Below, in pieces: positions 22,600 through 33,642 of a DNA stretch of 64,000 bases; within the stretch, counting starts at the first letter, position 1, and each line of letters starts with the position of its first letter. The notes beneath the pieces were generated by a model. It was given only the letters and a program-made list of their open reading frames with translations, was not told the origin of the DNA and did not search any database. The position numbers and the translations under genes were made by a program. The stretch is from Suillus spraguei (lineage: Eukaryota > Basidiomycota > Agaricomycetes > Boletales > Suillaceae), in NCBI GenBank assembly GCA_016800925.1, contig JABCPU010000001.1:682001-746000 (forward strand). The letters run 5' to 3'.

Positions 22600-25500
22600 T
22601 AGGGATCAGCATGGGCAAACCCGCGGGCGTGCAGCCACCAACCTATACCCATACCCATACATACCCATACCCTTATACCCAAGGGTCTTGAGGGGTGGGG
22701 GTACTTTAAGGGTACACCAGGGGTCAAGGGTATGGGGGGTATACCTGTACCCACAGAACTAAATTGGCTGCATAGGGCTGCATACTGTACTGTATATGGT
22801 AGACAGTGAAACCATATATTGTACATTGCATTGGCAGCAGACAAAGCAAACAATACAGTAAGTAATACATCATGTAAACTACTCTAGTACAATGCTATCC
22901 CATCCATCCTGCAGCTCTTCCTTGATTTCAATATCAGGCAAGTTAGCAGTTGACTGGATGTCGTGATCCTTCACCAATCCTAGTTGGCTCCATAGGCCAA
23001 CACAAAGGAATCACAAGTGGTCTGTGCAGAGAGATGGCTTCAGACATGAGACAGAAGCAAGCGTCCATGGCTGAAAATGTGTTCGACATCAACAGACGTG
23101 CTAGAATGATGAGCATTAAGAAGTATACTAGTTTAAAATAAAATAAAACATACCAGGAATAGTGAGGTAGTGAGCGCCATCTGAGAGAGCCGTGGGTAAG
23201 TCTTTTTGTGCCCATACCACCATGCTATTGGATCTGTGATATCTTCAACATCTGCATTGAGGTAGCTATTGAGTTCAGAGTCAGCAGATGGAGTGGGCTT
23301 TGGATGAGATAGTGTCGGCAAACAGTCAAATATATTTGCATTCTCAAAGTGAAAGATTCATATTATTTTAATGCTTACATGGCATCAGTAGTAACCTCAT
23401 TGACTCAGTTACTGCTGGGATTATATTCTTGTTATTGTCAGGTGGGACCGGTGAGTGCGATGCATAATGCTTGATATCTGTGCGAACGAGATCTTTGGCT
23501 GTGTCAATCCAGTCCTCCTGCCAGCCAGCAGACCAAAAGTATGAGAGCTTATGCTGGGGATGAAGGACTATAACATAATTAAAATTAGACTCAGGCTAGA
23601 AGCAGTGAAAAGGAAAGACATACCCATAGCAATGTATACACTTCAGAGGAGTCAGAGTGGGAATAATAGTGGTTTAGAGTTCGTTTTGCAAGTCCAAGAG
23701 CTGCACTGATGGCAAGATCAAGATGGTCATTATTGATGATGCAGGTGGTGAAAACATTATCAATGTGATCTATAGCAGGGATCACCATCACAAGGTTTGG
23801 TGTTGCTCGTGAGAAATAAAGTGTTGCATCTGTGACTATTATGTCATCACTTGTCACTAGTGTCATGTGACCACATACCTTCACGCAATTGTTTCACAAG
23901 TACCCACTCATCATCTTCAAATGCATATTTCCCCAGACCTAACTTTCGCTTGTCAACAATAAGATTGATTGCTTTCCGGTACTCTAGCACAAAGCTCAAC
24001 ATATCGAACATTGAATTCCAATGTGTCGAAATGTTCATGGCATGATTCGCTGTGCAAGCTTCAAGTCTTTGAGGATTCTTTTCCATGCAGGAAGGAGGAC
24101 TGTCATTGAATGGATGATTTTGAAGGTGAGTTTTTGGAGCTACAATGGGGGTCAGTGTATACACTGCAGGTGAGTCTTTTTTTTTGACCTTTACAAGTAA
24201 CAATCTTATTGGGCAGATATTGCCTTCCAGCTCCGAGCGCTCTTCATGATTGAGCAGCGTCTCTTCATTTATCCACCCATCATCATTATCACCACTATCA
24301 GTATCTTTGTTGGGGTCTTCAGCCCATGTCTGCAAGTCTTCAAGCTCGATATCCTCAGTAAGTCCATCCAATTCTTTATCTATCTCCCTGCCCTTGTTTT
24401 TTGAGGTGTCGAGCTCATGTAATAGTGATTTAGTGACAAGATTCACGATGTGCAGCTTGCCTCACCTGCAAAGTGAGGCACCAGATCTATGAGCTCTGTA
24501 ACAAGAGTGTCATTTGATGATGCATTGTCTGCTGTCATGCTTAATATCTGTTTAATAGTGAGTTAGCCTTGATGCAATAGATATAATAGTATTTTCTAAC
24601 CTTGTCTGAGATCCCAAACTCTTCTAGGACGTTCGCAAATGCTTCTGCCAAATTTGCACCAGTGTGTGACTATTTGTGATGCATCAGCTCAGCATCAATT
24701 GATGGTAAGTTGCTTTACCTTTGAAACTTCAACAATATTGAGAATCATAGCTAGTGGCTGACCTTCGTGCTCCAGGTGGACCAATATGGCCACAAAGGCA
24801 CGGTGATTTGGGGAGGTCCAAGCATCTGTCGCAAAATTAAGCTCACCATCATAATTCTGGTGAGTGTATTAGATTTGTGTCTTGTCCCATACTAACTTTA
24901 GCTTACTTGTAACATGTTTGCTATGTGCTTGCATGTTTTTATAAAGACTTGTTTGACATCACATGAGACAGTTGAAGGTGATGGTAAGTAATACTCTGGG
25001 TGCCCAGTCTCCATTAGATTGTTGAAACCTCGATCATTGACGATTTCAAAAGGTCACAGACTCTCAGACACTCATTGCACAACCTCTGCCCTGGTAATAG
25101 GATATCAGAGGTGTTGACTGTGCTCACTGTACTCAAATGTACCTGGTCTTGGCATGAGTATGCTGATGGTGGGAATAGGTAACCTTTCCCTTCCCTTTTT
25201 GTGTGAAGGCTGTCTTGATTGATCCAGTTTCAAGGAGGCTCTTGATAGGCCTATCACGTGCAGCTTCAGTACTCCCTGAAGCCATTGTGCTTGTAAGGCA
25301 GGTTCTCCCCAACAACTCTTGACATGCTTTCGCATGTTACTGGTTGATTTTGCATCTTATTTTATCGAGGTATCATCGGACCTTGTGCTTGCAGCTGTGT
25401 GCAGCACATTTAAAGACATGGCATCGGCGCTTGTCATGGTACTCAATTTCTGGCATTAGCTTGAAAAGGCATAGATCAGTGATGTCCAATCTTTCATGAG

Positions 25501-26178
25501 TCTCCCTGCATCTATCATTAGATTTGGATGTCGTGTTTTGTAAGTACATACCTAGCTCAGCATCTGATGATTCTGACACATCCTCTTTAGAACTTCCCGC
25601 AGCTTCACTATTGGTATTGGAATAAATTGCAATGGTATCTGTGTGGTAAGCTGCCTCCTCCTCCTCCTCTTCAGTCCTTACAGTAGCTTGATAACTCTGC
25701 ATGGTGTCTGTGATGTGGTGAGCTGCCTCCTCTTCTTCTTCTGTCCTTACAGTAGCTCAATAACTAGGTGTTGATGATGGCTATTAGGCTCAATATCAGC
25801 TGATGCTGTCATCCTTGGCCATTTTATGGAAGGAGCCTTATCAGTAGTCTTTTGCTTGGCTCGGTTGCCTTCTGCAGCCATAGCAAGTGCCTTTTCAGTG
25901 GCTTTGTGGTCCGTTTAGGTGACATGGTGATAGGTGGGAGTTGGGTGGATATAGTTAGATATCAGACTCGTTATCAGACTAGTTATCCATTGTTAGATTT
26001 GTTAATTTGTAATGTGTATTTGTCATTTGGTACTGTACAGTTATAGACAGTCTTTGGTCCAGGTCCAAAGGTCTCATGTTTGGTCCAGGGGTACCATAAT
26101 TAGTCCATGGGTTCAGGGGTCCTGAGGCGCCTACCCATACCCCCTGGGTACCCCTACCCATACCCCTGCTGATCCCTA
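22600..26178 (-). mobile_element. hAT-superfamily DNA transposon, 3.6 kb
   Basis: Ends are TAGGGATCAGCA (22600) and its reverse complement TGCTGATCCCTA (26178). Flanking 8-bp duplications are GTCGAAGG (22592-22599) and GTTGAAGG (26179-26186), seven of eight matching. Both subterminal regions hold clusters of TACCCATACCC, plausible transposase-binding repeats. The element carries a minus-strand transposase gene and lies in exon 1 of the KDZ transposase. Eight-bp duplications and TAGGG-type ends are standard for hAT elements. Confidence 0.9.
22879..25881 (-). CDS. hAT transposase with BED-type zinc finger
   Basis: Multi-exon minus-strand gene. A zinc-finger region comes first (CHVFKCAAHSCKHKVR, 25.37-25.43 kb, then MRKHVKSCWGE), followed by the RNase-H-like core with the hAT stretch THWNSMFDMLSFVLEYRKAIN (about 24.0 kb). 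The C-terminal dimerisation region ELNSYLNADVEDITDPIAWW..HKKTYPRLSQMA (23.13-23.28 kb) is followed by a short last exon reading VEHIFSHGRLLLS and LVKDHDIQ, with stop at 22879. The start at 25881 (MAAEGNRAKQKTTDKAPS) is a guess. The acidic stretch near 24.25-24.40 kb is usual between finger and core. I could not confirm every exon join, so whether it is intact is open. Confidence 0.75.
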
Positions 26179-26461
26179 GTTGAAGGGTACAAGCTGTAGC
26201 AGCACGCTGGTAGGAACCAATGATCCTAATGTTTAGTGAGTGGGAAACACCCTTGGCCCTTTGAGGGCCAGGCATGGTAAGGAGAGCGGAACGTTGAGAG
26301 TGTTGAGCAAGTTGATACGGCCTGTAAACTGTAGGCCGTCAACATACACATGGTTCCCACGAGGACAAAACTCACCTTAAAGCTGTGATCAACAAGCACT
26401 ACACCCTCCTGGCCCGCATGGTGTATTGTTGAATAGCCTTAGTATATATTTAAGTAACATA

Positions 26462-26763
26462 GTAGCAAAAGAAACGGAAAAAAAAACATAAAGATTTGAG
26501 GCAATTGTTGAGCTCGTCGTTGGCGACGACGAGCGCGGAGTGTGTGAGCACGGTATTACCCTTATTGGGTATGTTTGCGTTGGTTGGTGTAAACAACATA
26601 CATTACAGATAACATGTGACATTGGGTACTTCCCCAAAGGTATTTATCCAACATTATTCGTACTTTTATTGGTAGTGTAGGTAGTTGATACAATCTATGC
26701 TAACAAGGATGACATTACCCCCGGGTTATGCCATCCTTATAAAGTAAGGATTATGTGAGGTTG
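26462..26763 (-). repeat. Right terminal inverted repeat of the KDZ element
   Basis: Reverse complement of 13473-13777, ending GGATTATGTGAGGTTG at 26763. Followed at once by the TGTCAGGC target duplication. It lacks five bases present at the extreme left end. Confidence 0.92.
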
Positions 26764-27477
26764 TGTCAGGCGATTGACTTTCGGGCCTGAACACGAGGAT
26801 AATGTTAGAATCATATAGATTTCCGCCTCTCACAGTACGATAATTCACATACCATCCTATAGTAGGGAGTCGATGCTGTGCATCGCTACGATAGATCACG
26901 GTGCACGGCTTGATGTTCAATATTCGATGTTGGTAGTTAGGGCACCAACAGAAGAGGGGTGGAGATCATCGTGGCCGGTATCAGTGATTGCAAAAGTTCT
27001 GCCATTCTGGCTAGTTTCCCGTGCGGTGAGAGACAAGGAACGAGTCGGACGACGAGCGCGTTTGAGATAATGGCCAGGCGGCGAAAACGGGGATAAATAT
27101 CGATCAGCTTTGATCATCACTGCCTTTTGGCCTAACGCGTACGGTTGGACGACAGTCTTGGCTATTTACACTATGTGCAATCAAACTTTGAACCCATCAC
27201 GTGTTTGATTTGATTTGCACAATCCGCTCGGCTTACATAAATACATGTTCAATAGTGGTAGTCGGAGTGAACCGTGTGATTATGAGACAGTCGTGTGAAA
27301 ATCGCTGCTCACCCTACAGTGCAGCTGCGCAGTCTGTCAGCTGCGAGAACGGATTTTCAATGCGATACTCCTTGGATCCATGAACTATCTATGCTAAGTA
27401 CTACCTTACAGGTGAATATACTTGCAATTATTATATAAATTCTGTTTCGGACACACCAGCGACACGAACTACTCAAG
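26764..27477. other. No recognisable gene; right flank of the KDZ element
   Basis: A minus-strand open stretch at 26917-27120 (MMIKADRYLSPFSPPGHYLK...) has no recognisable domain. It may be the 5' part of a gene cut by the KDZ insertion, but I could not link it convincingly to sequence left of 13460. The last 300 bp before 27478 are AT-rich and may be a promoter. Confidence 0.4.
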
Positions 27478-28310
27478 ATGTCACAACGAACGCAAAGGCA
27501 AGTGCAAGTACAAGATCTAATTATGTTCGCGTTGCAGGTAAAGAAAAAACGAGCTCAAATCCGCCTGCGTCGCCAACGGAGGCTCAAAAGTCTTACAGGA
27601 CATGAGTTCAACAGCGCAGATGATGTTCTTGAGAATGGAGATTCGTCCTTTTCAGACTTGAAGTCCAATACTAGTATGCCCATGAGTTCCGACTCGAGTT
27701 CCCCCACCACTGGCTCCTTGTCTTCTACCTCCAAGTCAGACACCAATGAACCTTCAGACGACTCGTCTGTATACTCGGATCCATTCAGTTTGAGTACTGT
27801 GTCCAGGCTAGACTTAAGCACCGACTCGGACACGGAATCTGAATATGCAGGATCAAACCCTGACTCAGGCACCGAGGCTGACGACGAGCTTGATGCAAGT
27901 GCACCCACTGCAGAAGCACAACTTGGCGAGCTCGTGCGTGAATTTATTCGTGATTCCTATTCACACCGCTACCAGATGGCTCGCAATCAGCTTCCTCGTG
28001 GCCCATCTCAAATGCGTCATGTGCTAGATATACTAAAGCCACGACTCCTGACAAGTTTCGTGAGAGTCTTCGAGTATCCCCATATACCAAATCTGCACCA
28101 AACTCACATCTGATCCTGTGTTTACCAACAACTCCCAGAACGAGCAAATTCCCCTTGCCAACCAGCGTACAGTTGCACTTTACCGCTTCTGACATGACGG
28201 TAATGGGGCCAGCATGCAGACTGTTGCCGATTGGGCTGGGCTTGGCAAAGGAACTGTCCACCTCATCACTCGCCGAGTTATGACAGCTCTGTGTGTTACA
28301 CTAATTAGTA
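27478..28310 (+). pseudogene. Truncated PIF/Harbinger-type transposase gene
   Basis: The open stretch 27478-28113 starts MSQRTQRQVQVQDLIMFALQ. It has a basic head, a long Ser/Asp-rich linker (27600-27900) and then LVREFIRDSYSHRYQMARNQLP. In the next frames fragments read DKFRESLRVSPYTKSAP, QNEQIPLANQRTVALYRF and ADWAGLGKGTVHLITRRVMTALC. That series, FRESLRV..YTF, QIP...LALYRFG, G.G.GTV...TRRV, is the N-terminal part of fungal Harbinger nucleases (DDE_Tnp_4 type). The catalytic DDE half is missing after about 28310, and several frame breaks occur, so this is a 5' relic. Confidence 0.65.
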
Positions 28311-28459
28311 ATAACTCACTGGCATCAGGTACCCGAATGCAGGGTTGCGACAACCAACCATCTTATCAAGCGCTGTAAAAATGTAATTGCTCCTCTGCGC
28401 TAAGCAGCGCGCGACAGGCAACCCTGCTGATTCAAATGTTATTTTTACTTCGGGCTGCT

Positions 28460-28771
28460 TCAAATTCTCAATCTGCTTCTAAAAGTTCTCCGCAAAGCTT
28501 CAAATGTGGATCTATCTGGATAGTAAACTGTGAAGTGCTCGAGGGAAATACATTTGAATTTGGCAAGATCGAACGTGTGCACAAGAAATGTCATATTGAG
28601 GTCTTCATGGCTGTCACTTGAATGGAAGAGGGTGACGACCGAGGTGGGGTAGGGTGGGGTATGATGTGGTGTAAGACTCAGAAAGGACTTAGCGAAATTA
28701 CCTGGTATCGCCTCCATCCGTTTGTTCGGTTTTCTCCAAAGTTTGACTTCTGTAGCGTCCGAATTCCCCAA
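28460..28771 (-). CDS. Hypothetical protein, possibly 5' exons of a truncated gene
   Basis: Starts MGNSDATEVKLWRKPNKRME at 28771. A GTAATT donor after IPG and an AAG acceptor near 28620 would join it to DSHEDLNMTFLVHTFDLAKF..CISLEHFTVYYPDRSTFEALRRTF. It faces away from HEM3 with about 330 bp between. I do not recognise it. Sequence downstream (28310-28450) is unlike coding and borders the Harbinger relic, so the gene may have lost its 3' part. Confidence 0.35.
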   Translation of the reverse strand: MGNSDATEVKLWRKPNKRMEAIPGNFAKSFLSLTPHHTPPYPTSVVTLFHSSDSHEDLNMTFLVHTFDLAKFKCISLEHFTVYYPDRSTFEALRRTFRSRLRI

Positions 28772-29101
28772 GTCTAGTTTGTGTGTAGATAGATTACAAG
28801 GTATGGATCACGTCTAGGCAGACAGCTTATCCATGTCCAGATAGGCTCTGCATCAGCAAATCACTTTGCCTCTGTCGGTTCTGTACAGAAGGGACCAAGC
28901 TGTGGCCAGCCATTTTTTGGTGGTGGGAAAAAAGGTGTTTTTATTGATATGGTCATTTTCCGCAGTGAATAGAGTTAGCGTGAAATGTAAAAGAGTCCGC
29001 GGAGTTGCGTGGAGGACCGACACGAACAACCTCCATGATCAGTTGCCTGATAAGGAAATTATTTAACGACTCACCACTGTTGCGATAATCTATCACGCGC
29101 C

Positions 29102-30230
29102 ATGTCCTCGAGTTCAAGAACATCTTTCGTGCTAGCTTCCCGGGCATCAAAACTTGCACAGATACAAACTAACATCGTCAGAGATGACCTCGAGACTGCA
29201 TTTCCGGACCTTTCATTCGATACGTCATTTATGACGACCGAGGGCGACAAGAACCAATCCCAAGCGTTATATCTACTCGGAGGAAAAGCGTTGTGGACAA
29301 AAGAACTCGAGGTCGCGTTGAAGGAGAATGTGGTTGATATGCTGGTGCATAGTTTGAAGGATGTGCCTACGACCCTACCGCAAGGCTGCGAAATCGGGGC
29401 GATATTGGAGAGAGAGAATCCTGTTGATAGTCTGGTGGTAAAGCAGGGCTTGCCTTACAAGACTCTGCAAGATCTGCCAGAAGGGAGTGTCGTGGGTACG
29501 AGCAGCGTTCGGAGAGTCGCGCAGTTGCGGAGGTCTTTCCCTGGCTTGGTATTTCTAGATGTCGTACGTTTTTGCAGCCCACAAGTACATCGCACGCGCT
29601 AACATGTTTGCAGCGAGGAAATTTGTAAGGCTATATGTTTATCTCCAAGCTAAGCTTAATATCAATTCCAGAAACACCCGCCTTGCAAAGCTCGATGCCC
29701 CCGATGGTCCTTATACGGCGCTTATATTGGCCAAAGCTGGTCTTGTACGGCTAGGCATGGGAGATCGCGTCACAGCAGATCTCACCGCACCAATACTCTT
29801 TCACGCTGTCTCTCAGGGTGCTTTGGCAGTTGAGATCCGCGCAGATGATCAGGAAGCACGGAAATTGTGCAAAACGCTAACTCACCAGGAAACACAGTGG
29901 AAGTGCCTCACAGAGAGGGCACTACTAAGAGAACTGGAAGGTGGATGTAGTGTTCCTGTTGGCGTCTCTACCTCGCTATCGCAGATTGATAAAAGCGCCG
30001 GGGAACTGACACGCGCAACCCTCACGATGACGGGTTGCGTCACGTCACTTGACGGCTCCGTGCATGTCCAAGACACTCTTTCGCAAGAGGTTGAGAGTAC
30101 GCAGGACGCGGAGGAGCTAGGTAGAAAACTTGCGACAAAATTGATGTCGAACGGTGCCAAGGCAATATTGGATGACATCACACAAGATAGACGGAAAAGA
30201 GCTAGTGAAACAGAGACGGCAGCAGAATAG
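29102..30230 (+). CDS. HEM3: Hydroxymethylbilane synthase (porphobilinogen deaminase)
   Basis: Joins four porphobilinogen units into hydroxymethylbilane, the third step of heme synthesis, in the cytosol. Exons are 29102-29563, an 11-nt microexon 29614-29624 and 29672-30230, giving 343 residues, the usual length. Domain landmarks are LASRASKLAQIQTN at the N-terminus, GGKALWTKELEVAL, the substrate-site stretch DMLVHSLKDVPT, GTSSVRRVAQLRR, RGNLNTRLAKLD, AAPILFH-like APILFHAVSQGALAVEIR, and EGGCSVPVG with the Cys that holds the dipyrromethane cofactor. The microexon supplies the codons for RGN and part of the next Leu, without which this invariant motif is lost. The start is the first ATG and fits family N-termini. 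No frame breaks. Confidence 0.96.
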
Positions 30231-30613
30231 AAAGGCTGCATATTGGCATTACAAGTTAGCTTATGCTTCAAATACAAAATCCTATGTACAAAATGTACTT
30301 GTCGATAATCCGAATACGCGTCGAAGTGTCTCTTGCAGTTCAAGTACGCAAGATCATGAGGACGATGAACCAGCAATCCTGAAGAGCAAGAAGAATCATC
30401 TACCTTCCCACGAGCGCCTGCAAATCCCTGGATAATTTCGAGCAGCAGGTGACTCTAAAGCAGGAAGGAGTCAAAGACATTGAAGAACGAAAAAAATTGC
30501 AGTGCGCTTTTATAAGAGGCGCTTATTTGCGTTTATTTACTTTTTTCCAAACTTGGACCACTGTCAAGTTAACCGGTTAAGGGCACATATCCCAGCCTTG
30601 GATTCCAACTGGC

Positions 30614-31594
30614 ATGACCTCAATCTCGTCTCGTCGTTTACGCAAAGAGCTCAGTGAAATACAGTCAGAAGGATGTCCTACAGGTATGTACTCTCAAATT
30701 ATGCGTGCAACTGACTGACTCGTCGTTGATTACAGGCATCACATTACTCAGCGCCGACAACTTTGAGACGTGGTATTTCACCATAGAAATTCTGGGGGAA
30801 AGTTTATACCAGGTCTGATGCGACTTCACTTTCATGATTACAAGTTTCACAACAATATGATTAGGGGGAGGTATTCAAGCTCATGTTTCGCTTTGACTCA
30901 AGCTATCCTATCTCGGCGCCTGCTGTCCAGTTCGTTGTCAACCAGGAGTCAACGGCACCTGTGCATCCGGTGCGTATATCTACAGCCGTAATCTGCGGTG
31001 ATAACTGACCGTCGATTAGCATGTATACTCCAATGGACATGTGAGTTCGCTACATGCCGAACACAGCGCACTGTGACATGTCTGATGCATCTTAGATTTG
31101 CGCTTCTATCCTTGGAACCGAATGGTCACCAGTTCTGAGTGTTTCTGCTGTGTGTGTAACCCTGCAGAGTATGCTTGCATCATGTAAAGTGAGTCTCTCC
31201 TCAGTATCCGCGACATAGCCGTTCTAGAAACACGGTATATGTTACAGTCAAAGGAACGGTGAGCTCCCACCACATCTAAAAGCGCCTTCCATTTATAACG
31301 TGTAACTCTAAAGACCTGTAGATAATGACAGGTACGTCCGGTATGCACCCGATAATCCAAAGAAGGTACGTCTCAGCGCCCTGCTACACGTTATTCGGAA
31401 TCTCTGAAGTTTTTTTGACATGTAGACTCGCTTCCACTATGATGGTAAGTAGCTGGTGCGCCCAATATATTCTTCGGCTCACCACATCTATCCTGCGTGT
31501 CTGTTTCATCACACGATTAGACGATACGTATGTTTTCGTTCTCAGTCATTCATGTTCAACCATACTGATATTGTGTTTGATGATTAGGGTGTAG
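30614..31594 (+). CDS. UBE2W-type ubiquitin-conjugating enzyme E2
   Basis: Spliced reading gives a UBC fold starting MTSISSRRLRKELSEIQSEG. It continues with WYFTIEILGESLYQGEVFKL, SSYPISAPAVQF and HPHVYSNGHICASILGTEWS, with the catalytic Cys in HIC. The end is ERPVDNDRYVRYAPDNPKK then TRFHYDDDTV. HPH in place of HPN and the YDDDT end are characteristic of UBE2W, which attaches ubiquitin to protein N-termini. The gene is cut into very small exons: 21 nt (31020-31040), 11 nt (31248-31258), 19 nt (31426-31444), 7 nt (31521-31527) and a final 7 nt (31588-31594) with the stop. The last two are inferred from the conserved ending and GT..AG borders. About 150 residues, the usual size. Confidence 0.88.
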
Positions 31595-32109
31595 TAGTAC
31601 TGATAGTTGTTGGATGTATCTAAAGGCGGATGTTGTACTATCATACCAAGGGTATCATCAAGGCAACGCGAGGAAGTTGTATTCCAGTTCTTTGGGTCTA
31701 TTCCTGATGAGGTGACGGAACTTGGACCCCACTTGTAGACTTCGTAATTGCATGCTTGATTTCCACGAGTTCTGTCAAGTTCTGTCCGGCTTTGATCCGC
31801 CTGCTTATCTGCGGTGCGGGTGAACTGTATGTGGAAGTGTGTTTCTATGTACCCACGAGGTAGGTTTATTAGTGGGACAGCTAGCTTGGTAACCCGTGTT
31901 AGATAGATTTAAAGAGATAAGTGGATACCCGCAGACTGCTCACCTCAATGAAAGTCAATACGATTCTTCACGAAGGGAAACTCCGGCGCAATATTAACGC
32001 ATACCAGCGATGCTTGCCATTGGATCACAGGTATAAAGCAGCTCAGCGTCCGAGAAGTAATATGTATTATACGCGCTCCGTGAATTACCGATCAATCTCC
32101 CTCAGCTCA
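31595..32109. other. Intergenic, convergent 3' ends of UBE2W and GET3
   Basis: No gene, repeat or RNA recognised. Open frame 31921-32196 on the plus strand is the antisense of the last GET3 exon plus spacer. Confidence 0.6.
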
Positions 32110-33465
32110 TCAATCGACGTTAGGAACATATGGCTCCACCAGCATCTTGCTGAACTCCTTCAACTTCTCTGGACCACGGACTTCTTCTGTCAGTAGTGGT
32201 AACTGAACGATATGGAAGAACTCGTCGTAGAGCTCATGGGCCTCGGCAAGATACTTTTGCTGCATATTTCTTCGTACTTGACAATGCTCGCAGTTGGATG
32301 CTAGATTAAAATTAGGATTGTATTACTTGGAGCAGTAGCAAGTACTTGCATGTCTTGGGGAAGAGCAGCTGGTTGACGACGATGTTGTGCGTGTCGATCT
32401 CGTAAGCTGTCAGTTCTTGAACGAGACGCTCTGTCTCATACAGAGACAGGAACTCGGAGATGCAAACGCAAACGAAAGTCGTCTTTTCCTGAAAATAATA
32501 TGAGATACTTTCCGATATGTTCAATGACGAGGCATACAGGGTCCTTGAACTGCGTGTTGACTTCATTAATCACGGCACGCATCGACTCTAGCTTTGCGAA
32601 CATATCCTCCTGAGAATCCTGCTGACCGCCCATCATACTCGACATTTGTCTGATCATGGGCCCAAATTGACCACTGAGCGTACTGAGTTTGCCCAGGGCC
32701 TTTTCCAGTACAGTGGGAAACGAAAGGAAACGGAGGGTATGACCTGTCGGTGCGGTATCAAATACGATGACCGAATATTCCATCGACTTGACGTGTCTGT
32801 GAAGACATTGTCTCATCAATCCAAGGAAGTCGGAAGTTAGATAACGAACTTCATGATCTCAGCGAAACTCATTGCCTCGTCAACACCAGGAATGGCAAAT
32901 GCGAGATCCTGCATCATCGAGCCCATCATACCGTTTGAATCAGCTGGGGTTGCAAAGAATCAACAAGAAAATAGCGGCGTTGTGGGACGTCAACGCGTAC
33001 ACTGCTCGACCATCTCCTGGATTGCACTTGTAGGATCGATTTCCATAGCGGACAGGTTATCGAATCCGTTGACCTTTGTCGCGTCTTTGGAGAACTTTTG
33101 TCCGAAAGCATCCGACAGATTATGTGCTGGGTCGGTGGACTAAAGCTAAGGGTGGATATCGGTATCTGAGACTGTAGATGTGACCACGTACGATGAGTAG
33201 CACTGATTCTCGGCACTGAGCGAGTTGGATGGCTAGCGAACACGAGGTGGTTGTTTTCCCTGTACGTATGGATTAGGATTCTAATTGTTCAGACTCAAGT
33301 GGCCACGTACCGACACCACCCTTACCACCTGCATCGCATTCGAGTCGACCCCGAGGTGAGCTGGGCAAGTAGCTGGATGGTAAAGCACGTACCACAGAAT
33401 ATCCATTTCAAGGACTTTTGATCCAGAACATTTTGTAGAGTTGGCGGTAATGTTTCTTCTGCCAT
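32110..33465 (-). CDS. GET3: GET3/ArsA-type ATPase, tail-anchored protein targeting
   Basis: Cytosolic homodimer that carries tail-anchored membrane proteins to the ER. Starts [20 protein letters not shown] at 33465. The deviant Walker [11 protein letters not shown] is split over small exons; then [19 protein letters not shown] (switch I), [52 protein letters not shown] (switch II), [34 protein letters not shown], the zinc-binding CEHC at the dimer interface, and [14 protein letters not shown]. It ends [11 protein letters not shown] at 32110. At least six short introns; exon joins are clean with no frame breaks. It is divergent from SRP68, another ER-targeting gene, with 177 bp between start codons. 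Confidence 0.95.
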
Positions 33466-33642
33466 ATGAGATGCTCGAAAGTCGTGAAGAAGATGAAGCT
33501 TGTTACGCGTCTTCAAGCACTGTGAAATGGTCAAGCCGCGTTTGGACGATTAGCCTCTTTCAGCTTCTACATCCTACTGCGACATTCTACAAATCAGTTA
33601 AATAAATTCACAGAGTACGTGTCCACTTTTTACTCTGGTTGC
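33466..33642. promoter_or_regulatory. Shared promoter region, GET3 and SRP68
   Basis: The 177 bp between two divergent start codons must hold the core promoters of both genes. Both products act in protein delivery to the ER by different routes (post-translational GET, co-translational SRP), so shared regulation is plausible. No specific site was identified. Confidence 0.5.

Larger units (their letters stand above)
18236..26275 (-). pseudogene. KDZ transposase gene, disrupted by four insertions and stops
   Basis: Minus-strand exons start MPGPQRAKGVSHSLNIRI at 26275. KDZ landmarks, in order, are ALIQCGYLSNVPYSPSILPL, HKPSFSIEAFAKVICD, the catalytic-type VMDGGNSAKH (about 21560-21590), DYLFPHDYVDSFANEV, AKYPLAIISKVLEALGE, TYDIGCGF, the HAFHGYVHNYICK-like stretch CVDAFHGYVHNYICK, GLEDFETIDWIFS, LGITCRWTPSTHEYQETM and a C-terminal IDEDDEVQGDIETLIEYIS. 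A hAT element interrupts exon 1, another insertion falls directly after MDGGNSAKH, and a solo LTR lies in an intron. In the DMV.SGEL motif an Arg codon has become TGA, and frame breaks occur near 22240 and 18290. The protein would cut and join DNA at the element ends; this copy cannot be made intact. Confidence 0.85.
13468..26763. mobile_element. KDZ-family DNA transposon, 13.3 kb, nested insertions
   Basis: The element is bounded by inverted repeats of about 300 bp and an 8-bp target duplication TGTCAGGC (13460-13467 and 26764-26771). An 8-bp duplication fits the KDZ/Zisupton class. It holds a minus-strand transposase gene (18236-26275), two accessory genes (13920-15532 and 15632-17634) and a small tandem repeat. 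Four later insertions, each with its own target duplication, sit inside: 15981-16816, 19929-20401, 20917-21551 and 22600-26178. Removing them would leave a ~7.8-kb element. The left end has five extra bases (CACCT) outside the shared inverted repeat. Transposase exons are broken, so the copy cannot move on its own. Confidence 0.88.
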
